From the NCBI RefSeq assembly GCF_017916325.1, contig NC_090170.1, forward strand, positions 152,501-216,500: a stretch of 64,000 nt of DNA, in the 5' to 3' direction. The notes beneath the pieces are model-generated. The model was not told where the DNA came from and did no database searches. It saw nothing but the letters and a program-made list of their open reading frames with translations. This DNA is from Leishmania martiniquensis. Its lineage: Eukaryota > Euglenozoa > Kinetoplastea > Trypanosomatida > Trypanosomatidae. This document shows positions 27,912-40,900 of the stretch, piece by piece. Positions within the stretch are counted from its first letter, which is position 1. The number at the start of each line of letters is the position of its first letter. Both the position numbers and the translations under genes were made by a program.

Positions 27912-30900
27912 CGCGCTCGATCGTGCGTCGACACGTATACGAGAAAGCAGCTTCGCAGCTCTTCTACACCGCCGTACGTGCGCGCGCGTCCGTGCTGCAT
28001 GAATTAGACCGCAATAACAACAATAGCACGAGCCACTCTCTTCCTTTACCCTTCGCTGCGCTCCTCGCACTTTCCTTTGGCTCCCTTTCCCCTTTTTCTG
28101 TTAATATCTTTTTTCATTTTTTGTGCTTATATTGTCCCTCTCTCTTGTATATCTCTATCTTCTTAGCCGCTTACGTCCGTGTTGCGTGCGCGTCGGCGTG
28201 TCTTGCTGCGCCGTTTCCTCCCTCGTTTCCCATTGCCGCTATGTTTCTTTGCCAGTGGGGCATATCAACTTTTTCTTGAAGGCTTAACGAAACGGCGCAG
28301 ACAGCGCGCAAAGAGGCAACGAGGCAGCCAACATAGTAACTGGCGGGCCTGGAGGCGCGATAGATCGTGTACTGAGTGTGTCTTTGCGCGTGAGCACACA
28401 CCCGCACACACACACAGGGAGAGGGCGAAGGAAAGCGATTCTCTTTGCATTTCCCTTCCTTTTGTTGTCCATTGTCAATTTCTTTCTTTTACCGTCTCTG
28501 TGGTCGTTCTCTTCGTCTCTCTGAACGCTTCTGCGTGTGTGTCTGTTCGCGCTCTTGTGCGCCTTGTGCCAGTGCCTCCCCCCTAACGGCCGCCTTCTTC
28601 TCTGCCACCAACCACCCCCGTCCCTGTCGACTTCTTTTTTTTTCCACCCCTCCCGCTCATCTGCGCTCTGTGTATTCCGGGCTTCTGGAAACGGTCCCTG
28701 CACACCCCTCTCGCGTGTGCCCTTGCTTGTGCGACTGCGCGGTACAGGTGTGGTACTTTCTCCTGCTTGGGTTACGTTTTTCATCTATACGGACGACACA
28801 CAAATCCCCTCCCCTTCTCCTCTCCCCCAAAACTGGGGAGGATACGACGCCAAAAAAAAGAATCGGAAAAGAAAAAGCGAAAGGGCCAAAGCGCTCAGGC
28901 GTTCTTGAAGCGAGGCAAGAGGGGAAGGTAAGTAAAAATCCGCAAAGAAAACATCGATAAGCTTTGAGTCTCGCCTTGCGTTGTATATTCGTTGAGCGCT
29001 TCTTCTGTGTGGTGTCTCTCTTCTTCTTTACCTTCGCCCCTTCCCTCCCCTCTACCGAGCCAAATATCGTCCTGCAGTTATCCCAACACCCTCTTCCCCC
29101 TCACCACCACCACCATTCCACTTGCTTGCCTCTGCTCGTTTCTGTTGTTCTCGCTATCAGTGCCCGCGCTCCACCCCCTCCTCCTCTTGATATTCCCTCA
29201 CCTGCACCCCCCTCCACTTCCCATTTCTCATTCTTCAGCTCTTTTCGTCTATTCTTTCTTTTTTTTTTTTTCATTTTTTTTGGTGTTCTCGCCCGGCACC
29301 CGCCTGCGTGCCTCTCTGCGTGCGGTGTGCATCTCTCTCTGTATTTCCTTATCGTCGTGCCTGCAAGTGTTGCTGCGCCTCACTCAGAAGAAAAAGATCC
29401 TTTCATACGTGTTTACTGACTCTTTCCGCGTGTGGTGTGCGCGTGCGTTTCTTTTTCTCTGTGTCTGCGCGGTCTTCCTTGTGGCGCACTGCTCACCGAC
29501 GTGGCGTTTGGGGCAACACAACCCCCGAGGTCCATCGACGCACCAACGCGACTTCCTTTTTTGTCTTTGCCGCAGTTTTTTTTTTCTTTTAAATAGTGGG
29601 TTGCATACCCCCTCCCTCATCCACCCTTTCTGCCTCCGCATTCCACTTCTCTCTCATCGTCGGCGGACTTGAGCCGAGAACAAATCTCTTCACACTTTTT
29701 TTAAACACTCTCTGTTTTTTTTTGCTGTTTGAGTTCTTCGGGTCTTCCGTGCGCATCATCCGCCTAAGCGCTCTCTTTCGCCTTGCTTGTGCACTTTCTT
29801 TGTTTTACATTTTTCCTTGTCGTCCTCTGCTGACTCCCCTCTCTCCCCTCTTGGCTCGCTATTCCGTATTCATTGACTACGAACACGCAGTGTTCTCCAT
29901 CTTCATAAACACACACGCACACACATATACATATATTTGTGTGTATATATCGCCGTCAGCGTAGGCAAGAGCGAACAAAGAGGCAAAGGAAGAGGAGAAG
30001 AAGGGGAGGGAAGTGGAAACACGCGTTGAGCGCATACATACGAAAAAGGAGGAGAGACTAAAGCGTCTTTACCTTCGGCTTATCTCCCCCTGTCAACCGG
30101 AGGCGTCATTCACGTGTTTCCTCGTGTTGCTGCTGCTCGTCTTTCTCTCTCTCTCCTTTACCCCTACCCGCTCCCGAATTGAGTGATCATCTTCAGTGTG
30201 TTTGTGTGCGTGTTTATTTTTCATTTTCTTTTGTTTTTCTTTTCGTGCTTCCTTCTTCTTTCGCCAGCGTACTGTCTCGACAATCACGACGTCTACGACC
30301 ACCTCCCATAATCGACCTCCCTCCCTCTCCCCCCTCTCTTTACAGAGAGACCACGAAGAGAGGAGGGGGCCGTCATCGCAGGAAGAGAGGAAAAAACGGA
30401 GGAAGGTGTGTGGGGTCACTCACTCATTCACTCACTCGCTTGATTGTGTGTGTTCTGCCAAGCGCCCACATTTTTTCCCTTTCCCGTTTGTTTCGTGCGT
30501 TTTCTTGTGTACCCGCACTGAGAAGCAAAAGTTGACATTAAGTGCACAGGCGAATCCTTCTTTGCCTCCGAATTCTTCGGCGTTACATTTGTTGGCGATC
30601 CCGTTTGCCCTTTTTTTTTGGCTTCTTCTTTTATCACGGCCGTTTCAAGGTACCTCGCCGGCGTTGCTGAGTGATCACCATCTCATTCCGAAACATTATC
30701 CAGGAGAAAAGCCGAAGAGACGGGCAAAATAAATACATAAACACCTTGAGGAAGCGTGGCAAAGGAAAAAGGGAAAACGGCAAAGTAAGAGCAAGTAAAG
30801 GGAATTTCCGACGGCAAGAAAAAACTTGCCCCCCCTTCGTGACATAGTTTCAGTGTTTCGCGCGCCATCCTTCTCTCCCTGATCATCTCCTTGTCTTTTT

Positions 30901-31863
30901 TTCTTCGTTCGTCGAAGGAAGGCAAAGGGCAATCTTCGGGTCTGTGCAGCAGCGGAAGAAGCCAACAAAAAGAAAAACAAATACGACAAGCCATTAGGCG
31001 CTCAGATTCTTTTCGCTTCACCGCAGTATTTTCCGTTCCCTCCCTCCCCCTCTTGACATACACACACACCTTTCTCGGGGGCACTTGGTTTGGATCACAG
31101 CTTTTTGTTCTCCTCGAGCGCAGCCCTTACCATTTGTTTTTGCTCATTGATCATCTTTTTTCCTCTCCTCCTTTTCCTTTCATTTTTGTGTGTTTCCTTC
31201 TGCTGCCGCACTTCCCTCTCCCACTCCCCCTCTCTCTCTCTGACCGCCACAGCCCTTCTTTTTTTTATTTGCCGTCTGTGAGCCTTCTGTCGGTGTTTTC
31301 ATTGGTGCCTTCCTCTACGTCTCTGTGTGTGTACTTCTCTACATTCTCCCCACCCCATCAGTGCCCCCTTCGCTTGGTCATTTTCACTTCTTTTCTATCA
31401 TTCACTTGTTTGTGTCCGTTTTTTTTTTCCGACTCTTGCGTTTTTCTCTCGGCATCAAAGTTTCCTCCCTTCTCTTGAGAGCGTCTGGGGGCGACCGCAG
31501 GAAGCGGCGTCGTACGAAGCTCAGCGAGGAACGGAGTCGTGCGCGGCTGTATAGAGAGGCGGCAGCGGCATCAACAAGCGCGAGAAAGGATTCTTCAGAG
31601 TGCTTGACAGAGACAGCGAGAGAGAGGATATAGAGAAACCTGCCTTAGTGGCTGAGGGGGTGAATAGCGTGGTTGATCATTGACTGCTTTCGTGCTCTTC
31701 GCTCTCCCTCATCTCACATTACAGACGTGCTCGTCTTTTTCTGCCCCCTCTGTCGGTGTTTCTTGTCTGTGCTTGGCGCGCCTGGCACATCATTTTCGTT
31801 TTTTCCGCTCTCGCCGCGTCTCACGCACCACCCCTTCCGCCTCCGCTATTGAATCAAGCCGGC

Positions 31864-31884
31864 TTTGATTTTTTTTTTGCCCAG
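31864..31884 (+). promoter_or_regulatory. Candidate spliced-leader acceptor for the PPG gene
   Basis: TTTGA followed by ten T and GCCCAG; the AG at 31883-31884 lies 52 bases before ATG 31937. Many earlier pyrimidine tracts exist, so a longer 5' UTR is possible. Confidence 0.4.
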
Positions 31885-31936
31885 CCGCCCACGTGACAGT
31901 CGTTAACGTCGCTGTTCGCGCAACATCACCGCACTC

Positions 31937-34900
31937 ATGTCCTTCTTTTCGCGCCAGTGCTCGCGGCATCGCCCCGCTTCCGCGGTGGCGTTGGTGTGCG
32001 TCGCACTTTTGGCGCTCTTCTGCGGGAGTGCGCGGTCAGCTTCCGATGGGGCAGACCTCCGCGCCTGCACCGGCAGCGTGCCGTTCTACACTGCCACCGA
32101 GCAGGAGAACACCCGCCTTTTTCTCGACGCCATCAAGACGGGCATCCCTGCCTTGGCCTCAGTGTGGACCTGCGACAACTTCTGCGCGCACGAGGGGGTG
32201 GAGTGCACGGCAGCCGGCCTCAAGTTGCGCCTCAACTCGGGCGACCTCAGGGGCAGCCTCCCCGAAATTCCCAAGCACGTCAGAGGGCCATCTGTTGTCG
32301 TATCCGAGTTCACCTTCTACGGCAACGGCGACAACTTGGAAGGCACGCTACCCGCCAGCTGGTATCAACTCACCTCACTTTCCTCGTTCGTGCTCGTCTC
32401 CACCGGCATCGCGGGGACGCTACCTGAGAAATGGGGGACTCCGGTCGAAAGCCACCTGGTCACCAAAGATGGAGCAGGCCCAGTGTCAGCCGCCAGCGCC
32501 ACCCTGCTTTCCGGCTCTCTGCGCATCTTTCGTGCCGTGAGCAGCAACCTCCGCGGCCCGCTGCCCCCCACCTGGTCCAACTACAAGGCCCTGGAAGAGA
32601 TCTATCTGCAGAACAATCCCATTGGTGGCACCCTTCCCGAATCGTGGGGTACCTTGACGAAGCTTCGCATTCTTAATGTCACGAACACCAGCACCATCGG
32701 AACGCTTCCAGCCGCCTGGAGTGGCATGCAGTCGATTCAGCAACTCCACGCTGCGAACAACAAACTCGACGGTGCTCTCCCAGCGTCCTGGGGGGACCTC
32801 ACCACCTTAATTGATCTTCAATTGATCGGTAACCAATTCAACGGCCTCATTCCGCGTGAATGGGGCCAGATGAGCGCCCTTCAGCGCGTGTCTCTCCAGT
32901 TACACAAGTGCACATGCGTGCCAGAGAGCTGGATCACGCGTGGTGTCGATGTCATCCTGTACTCTACATCCAAGAGCGCAAACTGTGACATCACTGCCGA
33001 CTGTCATTCGAGCAGCAGCGGCAGCAGCGGCAGCTCTGGACTGGAGTGTGATGGCCCCATTCCGTTTTACACGGTGAATCAGCAGGTGAACACGCGCCAC
33101 TTCCTCGAGGCGTTCACGCATACACTACAAGACTTGCAGCCTCTGTGGACCTGTACCAATTTCTGTGTGTGGGATTACGTGCGCTGCACGCCTGCGGGTG
33201 TGGAGGTGGAGATAACGAGAACAGAGTTTTTCGGGTACGTTCCTGAGGTCCCTGCGAATGTGGATCCCTCAGAGGTGGTGGTTACCAAGCTTGAGTTCCA
33301 TCAAAGCAGGTGGGTGGAGGGCGACTATCCCCCAAGTTGGGCGCTGCTGCCGTCCCTGCAGTACATTTCCTTCGCGTACACTTCGATGTCGGGCACGCTG
33401 CCGTCTGAGTGGGGTACCATGTCCGCGTTGAGGTACCTCGATCTGAGCTTCACGTGGACGGGCGGTATGTTTCCCGATATCTGGAGCAACTTAGCGAACT
33501 TGGAGGTGCTCAAACTAGTGCGCCTCACGATTTCAGGGCAGCTGCCGAGCTCGTGGAGCAGGATGGCATCTCTTCGCGAGCTCGACCTTGACCGCACCAG
33601 TGCATCCGGCACGTTACCGCCTTCCTGGGGAGCTTTAAAGAACCTTGAGCTGCTCTCGCTGCCCAACAACCACTTCGTTGGGAGCTTGCCAACAACTTGG
33701 AGCTCTCTGAAGAGACTCGAGACACTTTTGCTCCAACATAATCAGCTGAGCGGATCTATACCGGAAGAGTATAACGACATGGTCAGCATCAGGCACGTCA
33801 ATCTCATCGTCAACAACTTCTGCGGATGTCTGCCAAGCAACTGGGCCGCAAATCCGAATCAAACGATCACTATTACTGCCGACGAGAAGTTGATCGCTTC
33901 TGACTGCGCCACTACCAACGCCTGCCAGACTTCTTCAGACAGCTCCGCAGGCAGCAGCAGCTCTGCGCCGTCGTCGTCCTCGTCGTCTGCGCCGTCCAGC
34001 AGGTCGTCGTCCTCGTCGTCTGCGCCGTCCAGCAGCAGCAGCAGCTCTGCGCCGTCGTCATCCTCGTCGTCTGCGCCGTCCAGCAGCAGCAGCAGCAGCT
34101 CTGCGCCGTCGTCGTCCTCGTCATCTGCGCCGTCCAGCAGCAGCAGCAGCTCTGCGCCGTCGTCATCCTCGTCGTCTGCGCCGTCCAGCAGCAGCAGCAG
34201 CAGCTCTGCGCGGTCGTCATCCTCGTCGTCTGCGCCGTCCAGCAGCAGCAGCTCTGCGCCGTCGTCATCCTCGTCGTCTGCGCCGTCCAGCAGCAGCAGC
34301 AGCTCTGCGCCGTCGTCGTCCTCGTCGTCTGCGCCGTCCAGCAGCAGCAGCTCTGCGCCGTCGTCGTCCTCGTCGTCTGCGCCGTCCAGCAGCAGCAGCT
34401 CTGCGCCGTCGTCGTCCTCGTCGTCTGCGCCGTCCAGCAGCAGCAGCAGCTCTGCGCCGTCGTCGTCCTCGTCGTCTGCGCCGTCCAGCAGCAGCAGCTC
34501 TGCGCCGTCGTCGTCCTCGTCGTCTGCGCCGTCCAGCAGCAGCAGCAGCTCTGCGCCGTCGTCGTCCTCGTCGTCTGCGCCGTCCAGCAGCAGCAGCAGC
34601 TCTGCGCCGTCGTCATCCTCGTCATCTGCGCCGTCCAGCAGCAGCAGCAGCTCTGCGCCGTCGTCATCCTCGTCGTCTGCGCCGTCCAGCAGCAGCAGCA
34701 GCTCTGCGCCGTCGTCGTCCTCGTCATCTGCGCCGTCCAGCAGCAGCAGCAGCTCTGCGCCGTCGTCATCCTCGTCGTCTGCGCCGTCGTCATCCTCGTC
34801 GTCTGCGCCGTCCAGCAGCAGCAGCAGCTCTGCGCCGTCGTCATCCTCGTCGTCTGCGCCGTCGTCATCCTCGTCGTCTGCGCCGTCCAGCAGCAGCAGC

Positions 34901-37900
34901 AGCAGCTCTGCGCCGTCGTCGTCCTCGTCATCTGCGCCGTCCAGCAGCAGCAGCAGCTCTGCGCCGTCGTCGTCCTCGTCGTCTGCGCCGTCCAGCAGCA
35001 GCAGCAGCTCTGCGCCGTCGTCGTCCTCGTCGTCTGCGCCGTCCAGCAGCAGCAGCAGCTCTGCGCCGTCGTCATCCTCGTCATCTGCGCCGTCCAGCAG
35101 CAGCAGCAGCTCTGCGCCGTCGTCATCCTCGTCGTCTGCGCCGTCCAGCAGCAGCAGCAGCTCTGCGCCGTCGTCGTCCTCGTCGTCTGCGCCGTCCAGC
35201 AGCAGCAGCAGCTCTGCGCCGTCGTCATCCTCGTCGTCTGCGCCGTCCAGCAGCAGCAGCAGCTCTGCGCCGTCGTCATCCTCGTCGTCTGCGCCGTCCA
35301 GCAGCAGCAGCAGCTCTGCGCCGTCGTCATCCTCGTCGTCTGCGCCGTCCAGCAGCAGCAGCAGCTCTGCGCCGTCGTCGTCCTCGTCGTCTGCGCCGTC
35401 CAGCAGCAGCAGCAGCAGCTCTGCGCCGTCGTCATCCTCGTCATCTGCGCCGTCCAGCAGCAGCAGCAGCTCTGCGCCGTCGTCATCCTCGTCGTCTGCG
35501 CCGTCCAGCAGCAGCAGCAGCTCTGCGCCGTCGTCGTCCTCGTCGTCTGCGCCGTCCAGCAGCAGCAGCAGCTCTGCGCCGTCGTCGTCCTCATCGTCTG
35601 AGCCGTCCAGCAGCAGCAGCAGCTCTGCGCCGTCGTCGTCCTCATCGTCTGCGCCGTCCAGCAGCAGCAGCAGCTCTGCGCCGTCGTCATCCTCGTCGTC
35701 TGCGCCGTCCAGCAGCAGCAGCAGCAGCTCTGCGCCGTCGTCATCCTCGTCAGCTGCGCCGTCCAGCAGCAGCAGCAGCTCTGCGCCGTCGTCGTCCTCG
35801 TCGTCTGCGCCGTCCAGCAGCAGCAGCAGCTCTGCGCCGTCGTCATCCTCGTCATCTGCGCCGTCCAGCAGCAGCAGCAGCTCTGCGCCGTCGTCATCCT
35901 CGTCGTCTGCGCCGTCCAGCAGCAGCAGCAGCTCTGCGCCGTCGTCGTCCTCGTCATCTGCGCCGTCCAGCAGCAGCAGCAGCTCTGCGCCGTCGTCATC
36001 CTCGTCGTCTGCGCCGTCCAGCAGCAGCAGCAGCTCTGCGCCGTCGTCATCCTCGTCGTCTGCGCCGTCCAGCAGCAGCAGCAGCTCTGCGCCGTCGTCA
36101 TCCTCGTCGTCTGCGCCGTCCAGCAGCAGCAGCAGCTCTGCGCCGTCGTCATCCTCGTCGTCTGCGCCGTCCAGCAGCAGCAGCAGCTCTGCGCCGTCGT
36201 CGTCCTCGTCGTCTGCGCCGTCCAGCAGCAGCAGCAGCTCTGCGCCGTCGTCATCCTCGTCGTCTGCGCCGTCCAGCAGCAGCAGCTCTGCGCCGTCGTC
36301 GTCCTCGTCGTCTGCGCCGTCCAGCAGCAGCAGCAGCTCTGCGCCGTCGTCATCCTCGTCATCTGCGCCGTCCAGCAGCAGCAGCAGCTCTGCGCCGTCG
36401 TCATCCTCGTCGTCTGCGCCGTCCAGCAGCAGCAGCAGCTCTGCGCCGTCGTCGTCCTCGTCGTCTGCGCCGTCCAGCAGCAGCAGCAGCTCTGCGCCGT
36501 CGTCATCCTCGTCGTCTGCGCCGTCCAGCAGCAGCAGCAGCTCTGCGCCGTCGTCATCCTCGTCGTCTGCGCCGTCCAGCAGCAGCAGCAGCTCTGCGCC
36601 GTCGTCATCCTCGTCGTCTGCGCCGTCCAGCAGCAGCAGCAGCTCTGCGCCGTCGTCGTCCTCGTCGTCTGCGCCGTCCAGCAGCAGCAGCAGCTCTGCG
36701 CCGTCGTCATCCTCGTCGTCTGCGCCGTCCAGCAGCAGCAGCAGCTCTGCGCCGTCGTCGTCCTCGTCGTCTGCGCCGTCCAGCAGCAGCAGCAGCTCTG
36801 CGCCGTCGTCGTCCTCGTCGTCTGCGCCGTCCAGCAGCAGCAGCGTCTGCGCCGTCGTCGTCCTCGTCGTCTGCGCCGTCCAGCAGCAGCAGCAGCTCTG
36901 CGCCGTCGTCGTCCTCGTCGTCTGCGCCGTCCAGCAGCAGCAGCAGCTCTGCGCCGTCGTCATCCTCGTCGTCTGCGCCGTCCAGCAGCAGCAGCAGCTC
37001 TGCGCCGTCGTCATCCTCGTCGTCTGCGCCGTCCAGCAGCAGCAGCAGCTCTGCGCCGTCGTCGTCCTCGTCGTCTGCGCCGTCCAGCAGCAGCAGCAGC
37101 TCTGCGCCGTCGTCATCCTCGTCGTCTGCGCCGTCCAGCAGCAGCAGCAGCTCTGCGCCGTCGTCATCCTCGTCGTCTGCGCCGTCCAGCAGCAGCAGCA
37201 GCTCTGCGCCGTCGTCATCCTCGTCGTCTGCGCCGTCCAGCAGCAGCAGCAGCTCTGCGCCGTCGTCGTCCTCGTCGTCTGCGCCGTCCAGCAGCAGCAG
37301 CAGCTCTGCGCCGTCGTCATCCTCGTCGTCTGCGCCGTCCAGCAGCAGCAGCAGCAGCTCTGCGCCGTCGTCGTCCTCGTCGTCTGCGCCGTCCAGCAGC
37401 AGCAGCAGCTCTGCGCCGTCGTCGTCCTCGTCGTCTGCGCCGTCCAGCAGCAGCAGCTCTGCGCCGTCGTCGTCCTCGTCGTCTGCGCCGTCCAGCAGCA
37501 GCAGCAGCTCTGCGCCGTCGTCGTCCTCGTCGTCTGCGCCGTCCAGCAGCAGCAGCAGCTCTGCGCCGTCGTCATCCTCGTCGTCTGCGCCGTCCAGCAG
37601 CAGCAGCAGCTCTGCGCCGTCGTCGTCCTCGTCGTCTGCGCCGTCCAGCAGCAGCAGCAGCTCTGCGCCGTCGTCGTCCTCGTCGTCTGCGCCGTCCAGC
37701 AGCAGCAGCAGCTCTGCGCCGTCGTCATCCTCGTCGTCTGCGCCGTCCAGCAGCAGCAGCAGCTCTGCGCCGTCGTCGTCCTCGTCGTCTGCGCCGTCCA
37801 GCAGCAGCAGCTCTGCGCCGTCGTCGTCCTCGTCGTCTGCGCCGTCCAGCAGCAGCAGCAGCTCTGCGCCGTCGTCGTCCTCGTCGTCTGCGCCGTCCAG

Positions 37901-40900
37901 CAGCAGCAGCAGCTCTGCGCCGTCGTCATCCTCGTCGTCTGCGCCGTCCAGCAGCAGCAGCAGCTCTGCGCCGTCGTCGTCCTCGTCGTCTGCGCCGTCC
38001 AGCAGCAGCAGCAGCTCTGCGCCGTCGTCGTCCTCGTCGTCTGCGCCGTCCAGCAGCAGCAGCAGCTCTGCGCCGTCGTCGTCCTCGTCGTCTGCGCCGT
38101 CCAGCAGCAGCAGCAGCTCTGCGCCGTCGTCATCCTCGTCGTCTGCGCCGTCCAGCAGCAGCAGCAGCTCTGCGCCGTCGTCGTCCTCGTCGTCTGCGCC
38201 GTCCAGCAGCAGCAGCAGCTCTGCGCCGTCGTCATCCTCGTCGTCTGCGCCGTCCAGCAGCAGCAGCTCTGCGCCGTCGTCGTCCTCGTCGTCTGCGCCG
38301 TCCAGCAGCAGCAGCAGCTCTGCGCCGTCGTCGTCCTCGTCGTCTGCGCCGTCCAGCAGCAGCAGCAGCTCTGCGCCGTCGTCATCCTCGTCGTCTGCGC
38401 CGTCCAGCAGCAGCAGCAGCTCTGCGCCGTCGTCATCCTCGTCGTCTGCGCCGTCCAGCAGCAGCAGCAGCTCTGCGCCGTCGTCATCCTCGTCGTCTGC
38501 GCCGTCCAGCAGCAGCAGCAGCTCTGCGCCGTCGTCATCCTCGTCGTCTGCGCCGTCCAGCAGCAGCAGCAGCTCTGCGCCGTCGTCGTCCTCGTCGTCT
38601 GCGCCGTCCAGCAGCAGCAGCAGCTCTGCGCCGTCGTCATCCTCGTCGTCTGCGCCGTCCAGCAGCAGCAGCAGCTCTGCGCCGTCGTCATCCTCGTCGT
38701 CTGCGCCGTCCAGCAGCAGCAGCAGCTCTGCGCCGTCGTCGTCCTCGTCGTCTGCGCCGTCCAGCAGCAGCAGCAGCTCTGCGCCGTCGTCATCCTCGTC
38801 GTCTGCGCCGTCCAGCAGCAGCAGCAGCTCTGCGCCGTCGTCATCCTCGTCGTCTGCGCCGTCCAGCAGCAGCAGCAGCTCTGCGCCGTCGTCGTCCTCG
38901 TCGTCTGCGCCGTCCAGCAGCAGCAGCAGCTCTGCGCCGTCGTCATCCTCGTCGTCTGCGCCGTCCAGCAGCAGCAGCAGCTCTGCGCCGTCGTCGTCCT
39001 CGTCGTCTGCGCCGTCCAGCAGCAGCAGCAGCTCTGCGCCGTCGTCATCCTCGTCGTCTGCGCCGTCCAGCAGCAGCAGCAGCTCTGCGCCGTCGTCATC
39101 CTCGTCGTCTGCGCCGTCCAGCAGCAGCAGCAGCTCTGCGCCGTCGTCATCCTCGTCATCTGCGCCGTCCAGCAGCAGCAGCAGCTCTGCGCCGTCGTCA
39201 TCCTCGTCGTCTGCGCCGTCCAGCAGCAGCAGCAGCTCTGCGCCGTCGTCGTCCTCGTCGTCTGCGCCGTCCAGCAGCAGCAGCAGCTCTGCGCCGTCGT
39301 CATCCTCGTCGTCTGCGCCGTCCAGCAGCAGCAGCAGCTCTGCGCCGTCGTCGTCCTCGTCGTCTGCGCCGTCCAGCAGCAGCAGCAGCTCTGCGCCGTC
39401 GTCATCCTCGTCGTCTGCGCCGTCCAGCAGCAGCAGCAGCTCTGCGCCGTCGTCATCCTCGTCGTCTGCGCCGTCCAGCAGCAGCAGCAGCTCTGCGCCG
39501 TCGTCGTCCTCGTCGTCTGCGCCGTCCAGCAGCAGCAGCAGCTCTGCGCCGTCGTCATCCTCGTCGTCTGCGCCGTCCAGCAGCAGCAGCAGCTCTGCGC
39601 CGTCGTCGTCCTCGTCGTCTGCGCCGTCCAGCAGCAGCAGCAGCTCTGCGCCGTCGTCGTCCTCGTCGTCTGCGCCGTCCAGCAGCAGCAGCAGCTCTGC
39701 GCCGTCGTCGTCCTCGTCGTCTGCGCCGTCCAGCAGCAGCAGCAGCTCTGCGCCGTCGTCATCCTCGTCGTCTGCGCCGTCCAGCAGCAGCAGCAGCTCT
39801 GCGCCGTCGTCGTCCTCGTCGTCTGCGCCGTCCAGCAGCAGCAGCAGCTCTGCGCCGTCGTCATCCTCGTCGTCTGCGCCGTCCAGCAGCAGCAGCAGCT
39901 CTGCGCCGTCGTCATCCTCGTCGTCTGCGCCGTCCAGCAGCAGCAGCAGCTCTGCGCCGTCGTCGTCCTCGTCGTCTGCGCCGTCCAGCAGCAGCAGCAG
40001 CTCTGCGCCGTCGTCATCCTCGTCGTCTGCGCCGTCCAGCAGCAGCAGCAGCTCTGCGCCGTCGTCGTCCTCGTCGTCTGCGCCGTCCAGCAGCAGCAGC
40101 AGCTCTGCGCCGTCGTCGTCCTCGTCGTCTGCGCCGTCCAGCAGCAGCAGCAGCTCTGCGCCGTCGTCATCCTCGTCGTCTGCGCCGTCCAGCAGCAGCA
40201 GCAGCTCTGCGCCGTCGTCGTCCTCGTCGTCTGCGCCGTCCAGCAGCAGCAGCAGCTCTGCGCCGTCGTCATCCTCGTCGTCTGCGCCGTCCAGCAGCAG
40301 CAGCAGCTCTGCGCCGTCGTCGTCCTCGTCGTCTGCGCCGTCCAGCAGCAGCAGCAGCTCTGCGCCGTCGTCGTCCTCGTCGTCTGCGCCGTCCAGCAGC
40401 AGCAGCAGCTCTGCGCCGTCGTCGTCCTCGTCGTCTGCGCCGTCCAGCAGCAGCAGCAGCTCTGCGCCGTCGTCATCCTCGTCGTCTGCGCCGTCCAGCA
40501 GCAGCAGCAGCTCTGCGCCGTCGTCATCCTCGTCGTCTGCGCCGTCCAGCAGCAGCAGCAGCTCTGCGCCGTCGTCGTCCTCGTCGTCTGCGCCGTCCAG
40601 CAGCAGCAGCAGCTCTGCGCCGTCGTCGTCCTCGTCGTCTGCGCCGTCCAGCAGCAGCAGCAGCTCTGCGCCGTCGTCATCCTCGTCGTCTGCGCCGTCC
40701 AGCAGCAGCAGCAGCTCTGCGCCGTCGTCGTCCTCGTCGTCTGCGCCGTCCAGCAGCAGCAGCAGCTCTGCGCCGTCGTCGTCCTCGTCGTCTGCGCCGT
40801 CCAGCAGCAGCAGCAGCTCTGCGCCGTCGTCGTCCTCGTCGTCTGCGCCGTCCAGCAGCAGCAGCAGCTCTGCGCCGTCGTCATCCTCGTCATCTGCGCC

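Larger units (their letters stand above)
26655..31936 (+). other. 5.3-kb pyrimidine-rich intergenic region before PPG
   Basis: The longest non-coding stretch in the window. Dense T/C tracts occur at about 28020-28170, 28440-28800, 29000-29300, 29560-29850, 30190-30260 and 31030-31470, many with runs of 8-12 T. Contains a compound AT/TTTA/AC microsatellite at 27861-27911 and an AC/AT-rich stretch at 29905-29950. Frames here (for example 28992-29672) translate to Ser/Leu/Phe/Pro low-complexity peptides and are rejected. It presumably holds the kinase 3' UTR and PPG 5' region; a missed short gene or ncRNA cannot be excluded by eye. Confidence 0.55.

Noticed and set aside
28992..29672. 226-codon frame in the spacer before PPG
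   Set aside because: Its first codon is not needed by any recognised protein, and the peptide is a direct translation of T/C tracts (poly-Phe/Ser/Leu/Pro).
382..31936. SIDER-type degenerate retroposons in 3' UTRs
   Set aside because: These are common in Leishmania 3' UTRs, but I could not recognise a signature by eye. A search with SIDER1/SIDER2 profiles would settle it.
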